From Ignavibacteriota bacterium (GTDB lineage: Bacteria > Bacteroidota > Ignavibacteria > UBA10030): DNA of 35,255 nt. The stretch is taken from contig PMDB01000112.1 of the NCBI GenBank assembly GCA_003155495.1, positions 1 to 35,255 of the forward strand, given 5' to 3'. The notes under the pieces were generated by a model. The model made no database searches. It was not told where the DNA came from and saw only the letters and a program-made list of their open reading frames with translations. The position numbers and the translations under genes were made by a program. This document shows, in pieces, positions 6,317 through 11,662 of this stretch. How positions within the stretch are numbered: position 1 is the first letter of the stretch; each line of letters begins with the position of its first letter.

Positions 6317-6411
6317 ACTCTTTTATGAGTAACAGAACACCTCTGTTGCTTATTATTGGCAAGTCTAAGATATTGACTGAATGTCTTTTTCGCCTATTTT
6401 GCTTGTTCTGT

Positions 6412-6430
6412 TTCAAAAGACCCCACTACC
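6412..6430 (-). repeat. E1 right terminal inverted repeat
   Basis: TTCAAAAGACCCCACTACC, the exact inverse of 2428-2446. Confidence 0.92.
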
Positions 6431-6438
6431 AAAATTTT
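6431..6438. repeat. Central AAAATTTT shared by E1 and E2
   Basis: A single 8-bp copy separates the right end of E1 from the left end of E2. Together with CCCACTACC and GGTAGTGGG it forms a perfect 26-bp palindrome (6422-6447). It serves as the target duplication for both elements. Confidence 0.9.
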
Positions 6439-6454
6439 GGTAGTGGGCTACTTT
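6439..6454 (+). repeat. E2 left terminal inverted repeat
   Basis: GGTAGTGGGCTACTTT, an exact inverse of 11573-11588. Confidence 0.9.
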
Positions 6455-6710
6455 GAATAACTCCGCCCAAAATAAAAACTTACTTTTTGAGCAAGAAAAG
6501 GAATTTAGACGGTTTGAACTCTCGAATATTGACCAAAAAATACTAAATAAGTATTTCCCCGTTAAAGAAGGGTATAATTTTAATAGATTGTTTGCATTAC
6601 AAATCCTTTTAGAGTTTAAAAAAATCAATACTCTACTTGAGGAGTTGAATGGTCATTATAACAACTCCGGCAATAGTAGCAAAAACTCCAAGAAAAGTAG
6701 CAAGGGTTAA
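6453..6710 (+). CDS. Possible E2 ORF starting inside the terminal repeat
   Basis: TTG 6453 overlaps the end of the inverted repeat and opens 85 codons. The first ~65 residues look protein-like (LLFEQEKEFRRFELSNIDQK, LFALQILLEFKKINTLLEEL). The Ser/Asn/Lys-rich tail is the opposite strand of the convergent membrane gene, which it overlaps by 78 nt. No clear SD and no alternative ATG. Possibly real, function unknown. Confidence 0.35.
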   Translation: MNNSAQNKNLLFEQEKEFRRFELSNIDQKILNKYFPVKEGYNFNRLFALQILLEFKKINTLLEELNGHYNNSGNSSKNSKKSSKG

Positions 6711-6914
6711 CACGATGTTTAACCATAATATTCTTTTTGACAATCCCTCGTTAGATTTTGCGGTTGACTCCATTGATACTCGTAACGAATCAAGTTTGCC
6801 GTCGAGTTCTCGGATTGTTTTGACAAATGCAGTATGCCAATATATGGCAGAACCAAGTCCAGACTCGGCTACGAGGTCTTCTATCTCTTTTTCAAAGAGT
6901 TTTTTAGCATCCAT
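6633..6914 (-). CDS. E2 cargo: 93-residue protein with C-terminal membrane helix
   Basis: The start is placed at ATG 6914 (MDAKKLFEKEIEDLVAES), with AAAGGA upstream. An upstream ATG at 6980 has no SD. The N-terminal ~60 residues are charged and helical (a coiled coil, TIRELDGKLDSLRVSMES), and residues ~65-91 are a strongly hydrophobic segment (LNIVLTLATFLGVFATIAGV). The layout is that of a small tail-anchored membrane protein, such as holin-like or effector-type proteins, but no specific family is visible. Confidence 0.6.
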   Translation of the reverse strand: MDAKKLFEKEIEDLVAESGLGSAIYWHTAFVKTIRELDGKLDSLRVSMESTAKSNEGLSKRILWLNIVLTLATFLGVFATIAGVVIMTIQLLK

Positions 6915-6943
6915 GTTATAATCCTTTGATTTTATGATTAGGA

Positions 6944-7195
6944 ATGAAAAACGATAATAATAAAACATTAATGTTCGCAATTAGCAACAGTCTTAGTAAG
7001 CCTGAAGCTATCAGTTTTGCCCGTACAATGAACGGCGGGGACAGGTGGTATATTACCAAAGTTTTCGAGAACCCCAAAGCCCGCCACATTGAAGACAGAG
7101 AACGATGGGTAGTAGTTCGAGATGTTAGAAAAGGCGAAATTGTGCCGAATGGATATGCGTTGTTTGTGAAGAGGCAAAATTTATTAGAAAATTAG
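6944..7195 (+). CDS. E2 cargo: 83-residue protein, unknown function
   Basis: ATG 6944 immediately follows TAGGA, which is too close for ideal initiation. An in-frame ATG at 6971 (MFAISNSLSK) is an alternative start. The sequence looks globular (FARTMNGGDRWYITKVFE, RERWVVVRDVRKGEIVPNGY) with a C-terminal VPNGYALFVKRQN. No family is recognised. It overlaps the convergent toxin gene by 12 nt. Confidence 0.5.
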   Translation: MKNDNNKTLMFAISNSLSKPEAISFARTMNGGDRWYITKVFENPKARHIEDRERWVVVRDVRKGEIVPNGYALFVKRQNLLEN

Positions 7196-7600
7196 ATCAA
7201 ATATTTCTGGCGGAATATCTTCCTTTATTGATTTTAAACAATCGAGTATTGCTTGTAATTCCCTGCCTATAACCTTATTCTTTAAAAGACTCATTTGTTT
7301 CGATGTTTTTCTACGTTCAAATTCTTCAATCGGCACACTCTCAACAAATTCATATTGAATTATTGACTTGTCTCTATAGAACTCGGTTTGTTGTTTAACA
7401 TAATATACTTTATCATTTTTATTGCAACCTTGCATGTATGGATAATCTCTTTTGTTTGTAGTGGCGGGAACAATTACAACATCTTCGTTGCCTTTATGGT
7501 TTTTATTCAATACTAACAACAATTTATCGCAAGGAATCGGATTATTAGAATAGAAAAACAACTTGTCGTGAAATACTTCTCCCCTTAAATATGAAGGCAT
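7184..7600 (-). CDS. Putative toxin of a Panacea-type pair (MazF/PemK-like barrel)
   Basis: The 138-residue protein begins MPSYLRGEVFHDKLFFY, then DKLLLVLNKN and EDVVIVPATTNK, the strand pattern of MazF/PemK-type SH3-like barrels, which as a family cleave RNA. QTEFYRDKSIIQYEFVESVP and a C-terminal helix (GRELQAILDCLKSI) fit the same fold. It starts 3 nt after the stop of the antitoxin gene, with GGGGAA as SD inside that gene, so the two are translationally coupled. Fold assignment is by pattern only; the catalytic residues are not certain. Confidence 0.6.
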   Translation of the reverse strand: MPSYLRGEVFHDKLFFYSNNPIPCDKLLLVLNKNHKGNEDVVIVPATTNKRDYPYMQGCNKNDKVYYVKQQTEFYRDKSIIQYEFVESVPIEEFERRKTSKQMSLLKNKVIGRELQAILDCLKSIKEDIPPEIFDLIF

Positions 7601-7603
7601 TAT

Positions 7604-8203
7604 TTATTCCCCGTAATTAGCTACAAGTGCCTTCATTTCTTCTATTTTTTCTTTTGCAAGCTCTAAATTTATTGATTTATCCAAATCTGCATATTTAATC
7701 AAATCAATCTTTTTATTTCTTCCTTCTGCTTTTACAGTTCTTGACCAAGGTGTATTAGGTTCATGGGAAGCTTCACTTGCCATCCATGCGGGAGCTTCTT
7801 TAAACATGTCAATAACTTTTTTTAATATTCTTTGTTGTCTCGGTGTAAATACTTTTAAATTTGGAGTTCTCCCTCTCTTAGGATGAAAACCAAATTCTAC
7901 CCCTCTTTTTCCATCTGGTAATGTAAAGATTTCTTTTGAAACACTTAACGAATCTTGCATATATTCTGGTAATATAACATCTTCACCTTTTGTGATTTCT
8001 CTATGGAATTCTGCCGGAACATCTCCCTTTTCCCATGATTCATATTCGAGACTTGTAGCTGGAAGTCCTGTTTCTTCATAGTGCAAATAGTCGAACTTTG
8101 CCAACATTTTATACATCATCATTTTTGTTGGATGTTTTACAGATGAGGAAAAGTAAACGAGGGCTTCTAAGAGAAGTTTCCGATATTTAGGCAAAGTTTT
8201 CAT
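7604..8203 (-). CDS. Panacea-domain (DUF4065, SocA-like) antitoxin
   Basis: The 199-residue protein starts LLLEALVYFSSSVKHPTKMM, then MLAKFDYLHYEETGLPATSL and WEKGDVPAEFHREI, the diagnostic N-terminal layout of Panacea proteins (K-L-x-Y-[ML]-x-D ... G-x-P-[IA] ... GPVP). Near the C-terminus SHEPNTPWSRT matches the conserved S-H-x-x-x-x-W region. Panacea antitoxins are known to neutralise many unrelated toxins by direct binding. Here the partner is the gene at 7184-7600, coupled with a 3-nt gap. The pair could stabilise E2 by post-segregational killing. Confidence 0.8.
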   Translation of the reverse strand: MKTLPKYRKLLLEALVYFSSSVKHPTKMMMYKMLAKFDYLHYEETGLPATSLEYESWEKGDVPAEFHREITKGEDVILPEYMQDSLSVSKEIFTLPDGKRGVEFGFHPKRGRTPNLKVFTPRQQRILKKVIDMFKEAPAWMASEASHEPNTPWSRTVKAEGRNKKIDLIKYADLDKSINLELAKEKIEEMKALVANYGE

Positions 8204-8232
8204 TTATAGGTTGAACGATCAAAGATTAGTGT

Positions 8233-8775
8233 TTAAATTTTGCCTTCGTCCGATTTTAGAGTATCTAAATCTTCAACTTTAAAGCCCGCATTATTCAAAC
8301 ATATATCTCTGAAATAGATTCCACCCGTTCTTCTTATCGTTTCCATGCTCACACCATGCTTATAGGCGGATAATTTCAGAGAGTCTTCAATTTCTTTTTC
8401 AAACGTAAATTCATCGAAGAATTTGAAAGCCCCTTCCTGTATATCATAGGGGTTTGTCATTAGACTACGTTGCTTACACGACGAAAGTAGTTCATCTTTC
8501 TTTTCGTCTATAAATTTTTTCAAACCGCTATCTTCTAAGATCGTTATTCCTTTTGGCAACAGACGGATAGGGGAACCACTGCTATATGTCTTATCCAATC
8601 GCCCGCTTAAATTCGTTAGACGACCATCAAACCCCGAAATAATGTTCCCAAAATCTTCAACTTTTGTCTCAACCCTCGTCAACCTATGAGAAAGATACCA
8701 TGCGCCCGTGATTAAAGCGGCAAGAAGTGTTAGGAGTTTATAAATGCCAATATTAATAACAAAATTTTGTACCAT
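8233..8775 (-). CDS. E2 cargo: 180-residue protein with N-terminal membrane helix and coiled coil
   Basis: A membrane segment at residues ~9-28 (IGIYKLLTLLAALITGAWYL) is followed by a heptad-like region (RVETKVEDFGNIISGFDGRL) and a soluble domain (SPIRLLPKGITILEDSGLKK...). The layout suggests a membrane-tethered soluble domain facing the cytoplasm. No family is recognised. The ATG at 8775 has no clear SD. It lies 29 nt upstream of the antitoxin on the same strand, so it may be the first gene of a three-gene operon. Palindromes overlap its start and promoter region. Confidence 0.6.
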   Translation of the reverse strand: MVQNFVINIGIYKLLTLLAALITGAWYLSHRLTRVETKVEDFGNIISGFDGRLTNLSGRLDKTYSSGSPIRLLPKGITILEDSGLKKFIDEKKDELLSSCKQRSLMTNPYDIQEGAFKFFDEFTFEKEIEDSLKLSAYKHGVSMETIRRTGGIYFRDICLNNAGFKVEDLDTLKSDEGKI

Positions 8776-8834
8776 GACTTTTTTTATGTGTATATAGCCA
8801 CATTCCTATTGCATGCGTACAAATTTTGTACCCA
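8758..8834 (-). promoter_or_regulatory. Two GTACAAA-type palindromes around the start of the toxin-antitoxin operon
   Basis: ACAAAATTTTGT followed by ACC lies at about 8758-8772, overlapping the start of the 180-residue gene. GTACAAATTTTGTAC (perfect, odd centre) lies at about 8818-8833. Two copies of one palindrome bracketing the start region look like an operator pair; the -10 could be TATATA near 8793. Toxin-antitoxin operons are usually autorepressed, which fits. Confidence 0.5.
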
Positions 8835-9152
8835 AGATAAAACACGCAAAACGAGAATTTTTAAAAGAATAACTAATTGATGGTACGTATTGACTTGGTA
8901 AATGTTGCATTCTCGTGTGTAAATAACCGGAAGCTGCACTTCCAATGTATCTTTCAGAATGATACCTCAACCCCATTCACCCATGACCAGTCAGAGAATA
9001 AGAATTATCCATCAAAATAGCAATAGGGAAATATCTGATTTTTGTATCTGTTTTAAAAATCCCCTCAGTAAAGGGTACGGCTTATTTACCGTATATGTTG
9101 AAAAAACTCAATTCACTTGCTTTTATTGGATTGTATTTCTATTCTTTTCATT
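8835..9152. other. Intergenic region of E2 with tandem hairpins, no convincing gene
   Basis: It contains three short inverted repeats: GGAAG/CTTCC (8929-8943), GTATC/GATAC (8947-8965) and TACGG/CCGTA (9076-9093). A 67-codon plus-strand ORF (8959-9162) lacks an SD and overlaps the next gene, so I do not call it. The region could hold a small RNA or the leader of the gene at 9153; nothing is conclusive. Confidence 0.3.
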
Positions 9153-9557
9153 ATGGGAATAGACGGCAAGCATCCAGACAAACCAAAACCCGCTAAATTC
9201 TATATAGATAGTTGCTATAGGGCATATAAAAATGGTATGCCTCCAGAAAAGTACATTGCCGAATTAGAAGACATGTTGAAACGTGCGATTGAGCGCCTAA
9301 TGAGTCAAAATGAAATACTGGCTTCTATAAGACTGGAAGAAATTCGCAATGAAAGATTTATGGGGAAGAAAATTTCACCGGAAAATTTGAAGCTCTACAA
9401 AGAAATTAGAAAAGAATATATAAACCTAAAACAAGAAGCCGGTGAATGTGATTTTAGTACCGCCACAAGAATTGTGGCGAGAAGACACAGAAAACAGTAT
9501 AAAAACCTGTATCCCAATTTTATCAGATGGAAAAATAATTATTGCAAGGAACAATAG
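9153..9557 (+). CDS. E2 cargo: 134-residue basic helical protein, unknown function
   Basis: The start is placed at ATG 9153 (MGIDGKHPDKPKPAKFY). The upstream in-frame extension is hydrophobic and has no SD. The protein is helical and basic (EDMLKRAIERLMSQNEILAS, RIVARRHRKQYKNLYPNFIR). It is close in size and character to the 134-residue protein of E1 next to that element's core, but I see no clear alignment. DNA or RNA binding is possible. A perfect hairpin (9552-9577) overlaps its stop. Confidence 0.5.
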   Translation: MGIDGKHPDKPKPAKFYIDSCYRAYKNGMPPEKYIAELEDMLKRAIERLMSQNEILASIRLEEIRNERFMGKKISPENLKLYKEIRKEYINLKQEAGECDFSTATRIVARRHRKQYKNLYPNFIRWKNNYCKEQ

Positions 9558-9577
9558 CGTTTGCGTAAACACTATTG
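9552..9577. terminator. Hairpin at the end of the 134-residue E2 gene
   Basis: CAATAGcGTTT pairs with AAACaCTATTG around GCGT. The T-run is weak on both sides, so termination is uncertain. Confidence 0.4.
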
Positions 9578-9656
9578 TCTGTTAAGTATAGGCAAAGAAT
9601 AATATTTATAACCCTCCGCATACCTTATCCTCGTTTCGTTATCTTGATTAGCACAT

Positions 9657-9679
9657 AAAAAAGCCCTCACTAAGAGGGC
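9657..9679 (-). terminator. Terminator facing away from the E2 core genes
   Basis: Minus-strand GCCCTC-TTAGT-GAGGGC is followed by six T (9662-9657). It would end transcripts antisense to the 23-codon ORF at 9738-9809, as the terminator at 5363-5396 does in E1. Confidence 0.8.
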
Positions 9680-9737
9680 ATTGTTCCAAAGGGTTAATCG
9701 AAGATGTTTAGACCATCTTCAGAATTAGGAGGTGAAT

Positions 9738-9809
9738 ATGATATACCGAGTTTTCTCTGGCACTACTCACAAAGCCAGAGGTATAATATCGCTCCGATTC
9801 CTTAATTAA
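9738..9809 (+). CDS. E2 23-residue leader-type ORF conserved with E1
   Basis: ATG 9738 follows TTAGGAGGTGAAT, a near-perfect SD. The product is MIYRVFSGTTHKARGIISLR plus FLN, exactly as long as its E1 counterpart and sharing F-[AS]-G-x-T-x-[RK]-A-R-[AG]-I-I. The DNA contains CTCTGGC...GCCAGAG, a 7-bp stem that could make the segment a regulatory hairpin. It lies 85 nt before the HTH gene. Because TATAAT occurs within the conserved end in both elements, part of the conservation could be a promoter rather than a peptide. Confidence 0.55.
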   Translation: MIYRVFSGTTHKARGIISLRFLN

Positions 9810-9860
9810 ATATAGGGAATTATCTTTAAGAAAAAAAGTGAAAAATAGTTACGATTTAAC

Positions 9861-9888
9861 TTGACAAATATACAATATAGTGTATATT
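9861..9888 (+). promoter_or_regulatory. Leaderless HTH promoter of E2 with operator-like inverted repeat
   Basis: TTGACA (9861-9866), a 16-nt spacer and TATATT (9883-9888) are 6 nt before ATG 9895. ATACA-N6-TGTAT (9870-9885) sits between the boxes. About 60 nt upstream, including AGTGAAAAATA and TTACGATTT, is nearly identical in E1. Confidence 0.75.
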
Positions 9889-9894
9889 GTAGAT

Positions 9895-10092
9895 ATGAAA
9901 ACAACGATAAAAATAGACAAACCAAAAGATACTTCATACTTCACGGTGCAAGAAGCCGCCGATGAATTAGGTATCAATACACAAACTATAAGAGATTATC
10001 TTGTAAAAGGCATAATGAAAACTTACAAGTTTAAGACTCTTACTTTGATTAGTAAAGAAGAAGTAAAACAACGGAAGCAAAAACAGAAATAA
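9895..10092 (+). CDS. E2 small HTH protein (excisionase/MerR-like, HTH_17)
   Basis: The start is set at ATG 9895, where the promoter predicts the RNA to begin. An ATG 15 nt upstream lies within the -10 region. The 65-residue protein holds YFTVQEAADELGINTQTIRD, then GIMKTYKFKTLTLISKEEV, which aligns with the whole E1 protein. Such HTH_17 proteins bind DNA as repressors or excision factors. Being first in the HTH-transposase pair and having an inverted repeat in its own promoter, it is most likely an autoregulator. Confidence 0.85.
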   Translation: MKTTIKIDKPKDTSYFTVQEAADELGINTQTIRDYLVKGIMKTYKFKTLTLISKEEVKQRKQKQK

Positions 10093-10098
10093 AATAAC

Positions 10099-10191
10099 GA
10101 ATCCGTAGATACTCGAAATACCTACGGATTCTCAACTCATTACCCGCGTAAACGAGTAACGAACCTATACAAATATCGTTCATTGCGGGTA
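10099..10191 (+). ncRNA. Structured leader between HTH and transposase genes of E2
   Basis: Hairpin 1 is a perfect 10-bp stem, GAATCCGTAG/CTACGGATTC (10099-10108 with 10122-10131). Hairpin 2 has an outer stem TACCCGC/GCGGGTA (10141-10147 with 10185-10191) and an inner stem AACGA/TCGTT (10151-10155 with 10176-10180). In E1 the first stem reads GAAGCCGT/ACGGCTTC: the T-A pair is replaced by G-C. The apical loop (AACGA.CCT.T...AATA) is also kept. Confidence 0.65.
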
Positions 10192-10221
10192 CAAAGTCAA
10201 TAGCCAAGAAAGGGCACTGCA

Positions 10222-11055
10222 ATGAACACATTATCTCTCGAAAAGAAAGTTTTAGTCCTCAACTCCCTCGTTGAAGGCAACTCAATCCGAAGTACTGTCA
10301 GACTCACAGGCGTGAACAAGAAAACTGTCATGCGTTTACTCGTTGAAGCTGGAGAACAAGCGAAAGAAATCCTTGATACTCAAATGGTAGGCATTCAATC
10401 AAGGTATGTGCAGGTAGATGAAATCTGGACTTATGTAGGGAAGAAACAAAAACAACTCACAGAAAATGATTCTAAGGAATTGGGCGATCAATATGTATTT
10501 GTGGCTATGGATGCAGAAACGAAACTTGTTCCCGCCTTCAAAGTAGGGAAGAGAACCTATGGAGTAACAGAATCTTTCATTAAAGATTTACAGTACAGAA
10601 TCAGCACAAGATTCCAGCTTAGTACAGATTCATTCAAACCGTACTTCAATGTAGTCGATTCTATTTTCGGAACTGATATTGATTACGGACAGATTCACAA
10701 AGAGTATAGAGAAGAAGGAAAAGGCGAAAAGCGATACAGTCCCGCTCAAATAATACGAGTCATAATAAACCCATTAATCGGACAGCCGAGTATTAAACAT
10801 ATTTCTACCAGCTTCATTGAACGCCAGAATCTTACAATGAGAATGCAAATGAGAAGATTTACACGATTAACTAATGCGTTTAGTAAGAAGTTAAGAAACT
10901 TAGAATGTGCCGTTGCATTGCATTTCTATCATTACAACTTTATGAGAATTCATTCATCATTGAGAGTAACACCTGCAATGCAAGCGAATGTTACGAGTAC
11001 AATTTGGACATGGGAAAACTTATTACTCGGAACACAGATGAAGAAAGCGGCTTGA
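10222..11055 (+). CDS. E2 transposase, IS1-type DDE
   Basis: The 277-residue homologue of the E1 transposase has the N-terminal HTH (EGNSIRSTVRLTGVNKKTVM) and the likely triad Asp66 (QVDEIWTYVGKKQK), Asp136 (LSTDSF) and Glu200 (SFIERQNLTMRM). The C-terminal FHYHNF-like region reads FYHYNFMRIHSSLR. More than half the residues match E1 by eye. It is intact, with AAAGGG 8-12 nt before ATG 10222. It should act on GGTAGTGGG ends; the slightly different inverted repeats of the two elements may make each enzyme specific for its own ends. Confidence 0.9.
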   Translation: MNTLSLEKKVLVLNSLVEGNSIRSTVRLTGVNKKTVMRLLVEAGEQAKEILDTQMVGIQSRYVQVDEIWTYVGKKQKQLTENDSKELGDQYVFVAMDAETKLVPAFKVGKRTYGVTESFIKDLQYRISTRFQLSTDSFKPYFNVVDSIFGTDIDYGQIHKEYREEGKGEKRYSPAQIIRVIINPLIGQPSIKHISTSFIERQNLTMRMQMRRFTRLTNAFSKKLRNLECAVALHFYHYNFMRIHSSLRVTPAMQANVTSTIWTWENLLLGTQMKKAA

Positions 11056-11125
11056 AGTGTACTCACATTACTATTGTAGCATTACTCACTTCTCGGTACA
11101 TTATAGTGAGGAGAAAGCATACGTT

Positions 11126-11317
11126 ATGAGGAAAAATAATATTAAATACTTTGATCCCGCAGAAGCCGGATTGATTAAACTCAAACAGGTATTACGAAGG
11201 CACAATATAGCTATAGTTAAAGTTGATAATTTACAGCCGTTAAATGAAACGGATGTTATTGTCGGCTTATCAGTTCAGGTTTTTGACAGTTTAAGTTTAG
11301 CTAAAAAATTAAGATAA
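11126..11317 (+). CDS. E2 cargo: 63-residue protein, unknown function
   Basis: ATG 11126 lies 12 nt after AGGAG. The product (MRKNNIKYFDPAEAGLIKLK, then VKVDNLQPLNETDVIVGLSV) looks globular and soluble. No family is recognised. It follows the transposase by 70 nt and may be co-transcribed. Its last 43 nt overlap a convergent small gene. Confidence 0.4.
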   Translation: MRKNNIKYFDPAEAGLIKLKQVLRRHNIAIVKVDNLQPLNETDVIVGLSVQVFDSLSLAKKLR

Positions 11318-11448
11318 ACTTGGAATACTGCGGCATCGTTTACAAGTGTAAGCGCGGTAGTTGTTCCGATAGGTCTTTCACGGTTTAATGTTGAGAAATA
11401 TGCAACGGTCAAATTGCTTGCTACAATATGTTTAGTATTTTCATCCAT
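11275..11448 (-). CDS. E2 cargo: 57-residue protein, unknown function
   Basis: The start is set at ATG 11448 because AAGGGGA lies about 8 nt upstream; the longer frame to 11562 has no SD. The product has ENTKHIVASNLTVAYFSTLN and RPIGTTTALTLVNDAAVFQV. No family is recognised. The 124 nt between it and the right end of E2 holds a GTTCC/GGAAC hairpin and nothing else that I can identify. Confidence 0.45.
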   Translation of the reverse strand: MDENTKHIVASNLTVAYFSTLNRERPIGTTTALTLVNDAAVFQVYLNFLAKLKLSKT

Positions 11449-11572
11449 GATAAATCCCCTTATAGATAGTGAAGTATTTAGTGAATTATTGGCATCACAA
11501 ACATGATAAACATTACACCTAAAAGCAATATAAGTTCCCGAAAGCGGAACGAAGAGACTCATGGAAGAATCT

Positions 11573-11588
11573 AAAGTAGCCCACTACC
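11573..11588 (-). repeat. E2 right terminal inverted repeat
   Basis: AAAGTAGCCCACTACC, the exact inverse of 6439-6454. Confidence 0.9.
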
Positions 11589-11596
11589 AAAATTTT
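11589..11596. repeat. Right copy of the target-site duplication AAAATTTT
   Basis: It abuts the E2 right end and overlaps the next promoter: its last TT are the first two bases of the -35 box TTGACT. Confidence 0.9.
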
Positions 11597-11622
11597 GACT
11601 TTCAGCTTTTTTTTGTTATACT
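11595..11622 (+). promoter_or_regulatory. Promoter of the M23/bactofilin/ATP synthase operon
   Basis: TTGACT (11595-11600), a 16-nt spacer and TATACT (11617-11622). AAAATTTT just upstream could act as an AT-rich UP element. The transposon insertion duplicated this octamer, so the promoter was rebuilt. Confidence 0.7.
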
Positions 11623-11662
11623 TTACAACTAAATAAGTCACAATTAAGGTGAAAAGCAGCGT

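Larger units (their letters stand above)
2428..6430. mobile_element. E1: 4.0-kb IS1-type transposon with cargo genes
   Basis: E1 is bounded by a perfect 19-bp inverted repeat, GGTAGTGGGGTCTTTTGAA, at 2428-2446 and 6412-6430, each end abutting AAAATTTT. It carries a DDE transposase, an upstream HTH gene, a 23-codon ORF and regulatory hairpins (all on the minus strand), plus cargo: a three-helix membrane protein, a membrane-anchored protein and small unknowns. It is clearly more AT-rich than the flanking chromosome. Ordinary IS1 members are below 1 kb, so this is a cargo-bearing relative. Boundaries are seen directly; mobility is inferred. Confidence 0.9.
6439..11588. mobile_element. E2: 5.15-kb IS1-type transposon carrying a toxin-antitoxin pair
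   Basis: E2 is bounded by a 16-bp perfect inverted repeat, GGTAGTGGGCTACTTT, at 6439-6454 and 11573-11588, with AAAATTTT outside each end. It carries the same core as E1, on the plus strand (23-codon ORF, HTH, structured leader, DDE transposase), and different cargo: a Panacea antitoxin with a MazF/PemK-like toxin and small unknowns. It is AT-rich. Transposase and HTH proteins are clearly diverged from those of E1, so E2 is a separate family member and not a recent copy. Confidence 0.9.

Noticed and set aside
6326-6457. ORF running from the E1 end through AAAATTTT into E2
   Set aside because: It has no SD and its sequence is dictated by terminal repeats; it exists only because of the junction.
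6198-6628. Minus-strand ORFs at the E1/E2 junction (6198-6416, 6413-6628)
   Set aside because: They are opposite-strand readings of the 81-residue gene, the terminal repeats and the E2 leftmost ORF, with no SD.
8959-9162. 67-codon plus-strand ORF in E2
   Set aside because: It has no SD, overlaps the better-supported 9153 gene, and contains tandem hairpins.
2428-11588. One composite transposon with E1 and E2 as flanking IS copies
   Set aside because: Each element has its own cargo and ends, and no separate cargo lies between them. Movement of the whole 9.2 kb using the outermost ends cannot be excluded.
2420-11596. Prophage, ICE or integron
   Set aside because: No integrase, portal, terminase, relaxase or attC sites; the DDE transposase, inverted ends and 8-bp repeats explain the region.
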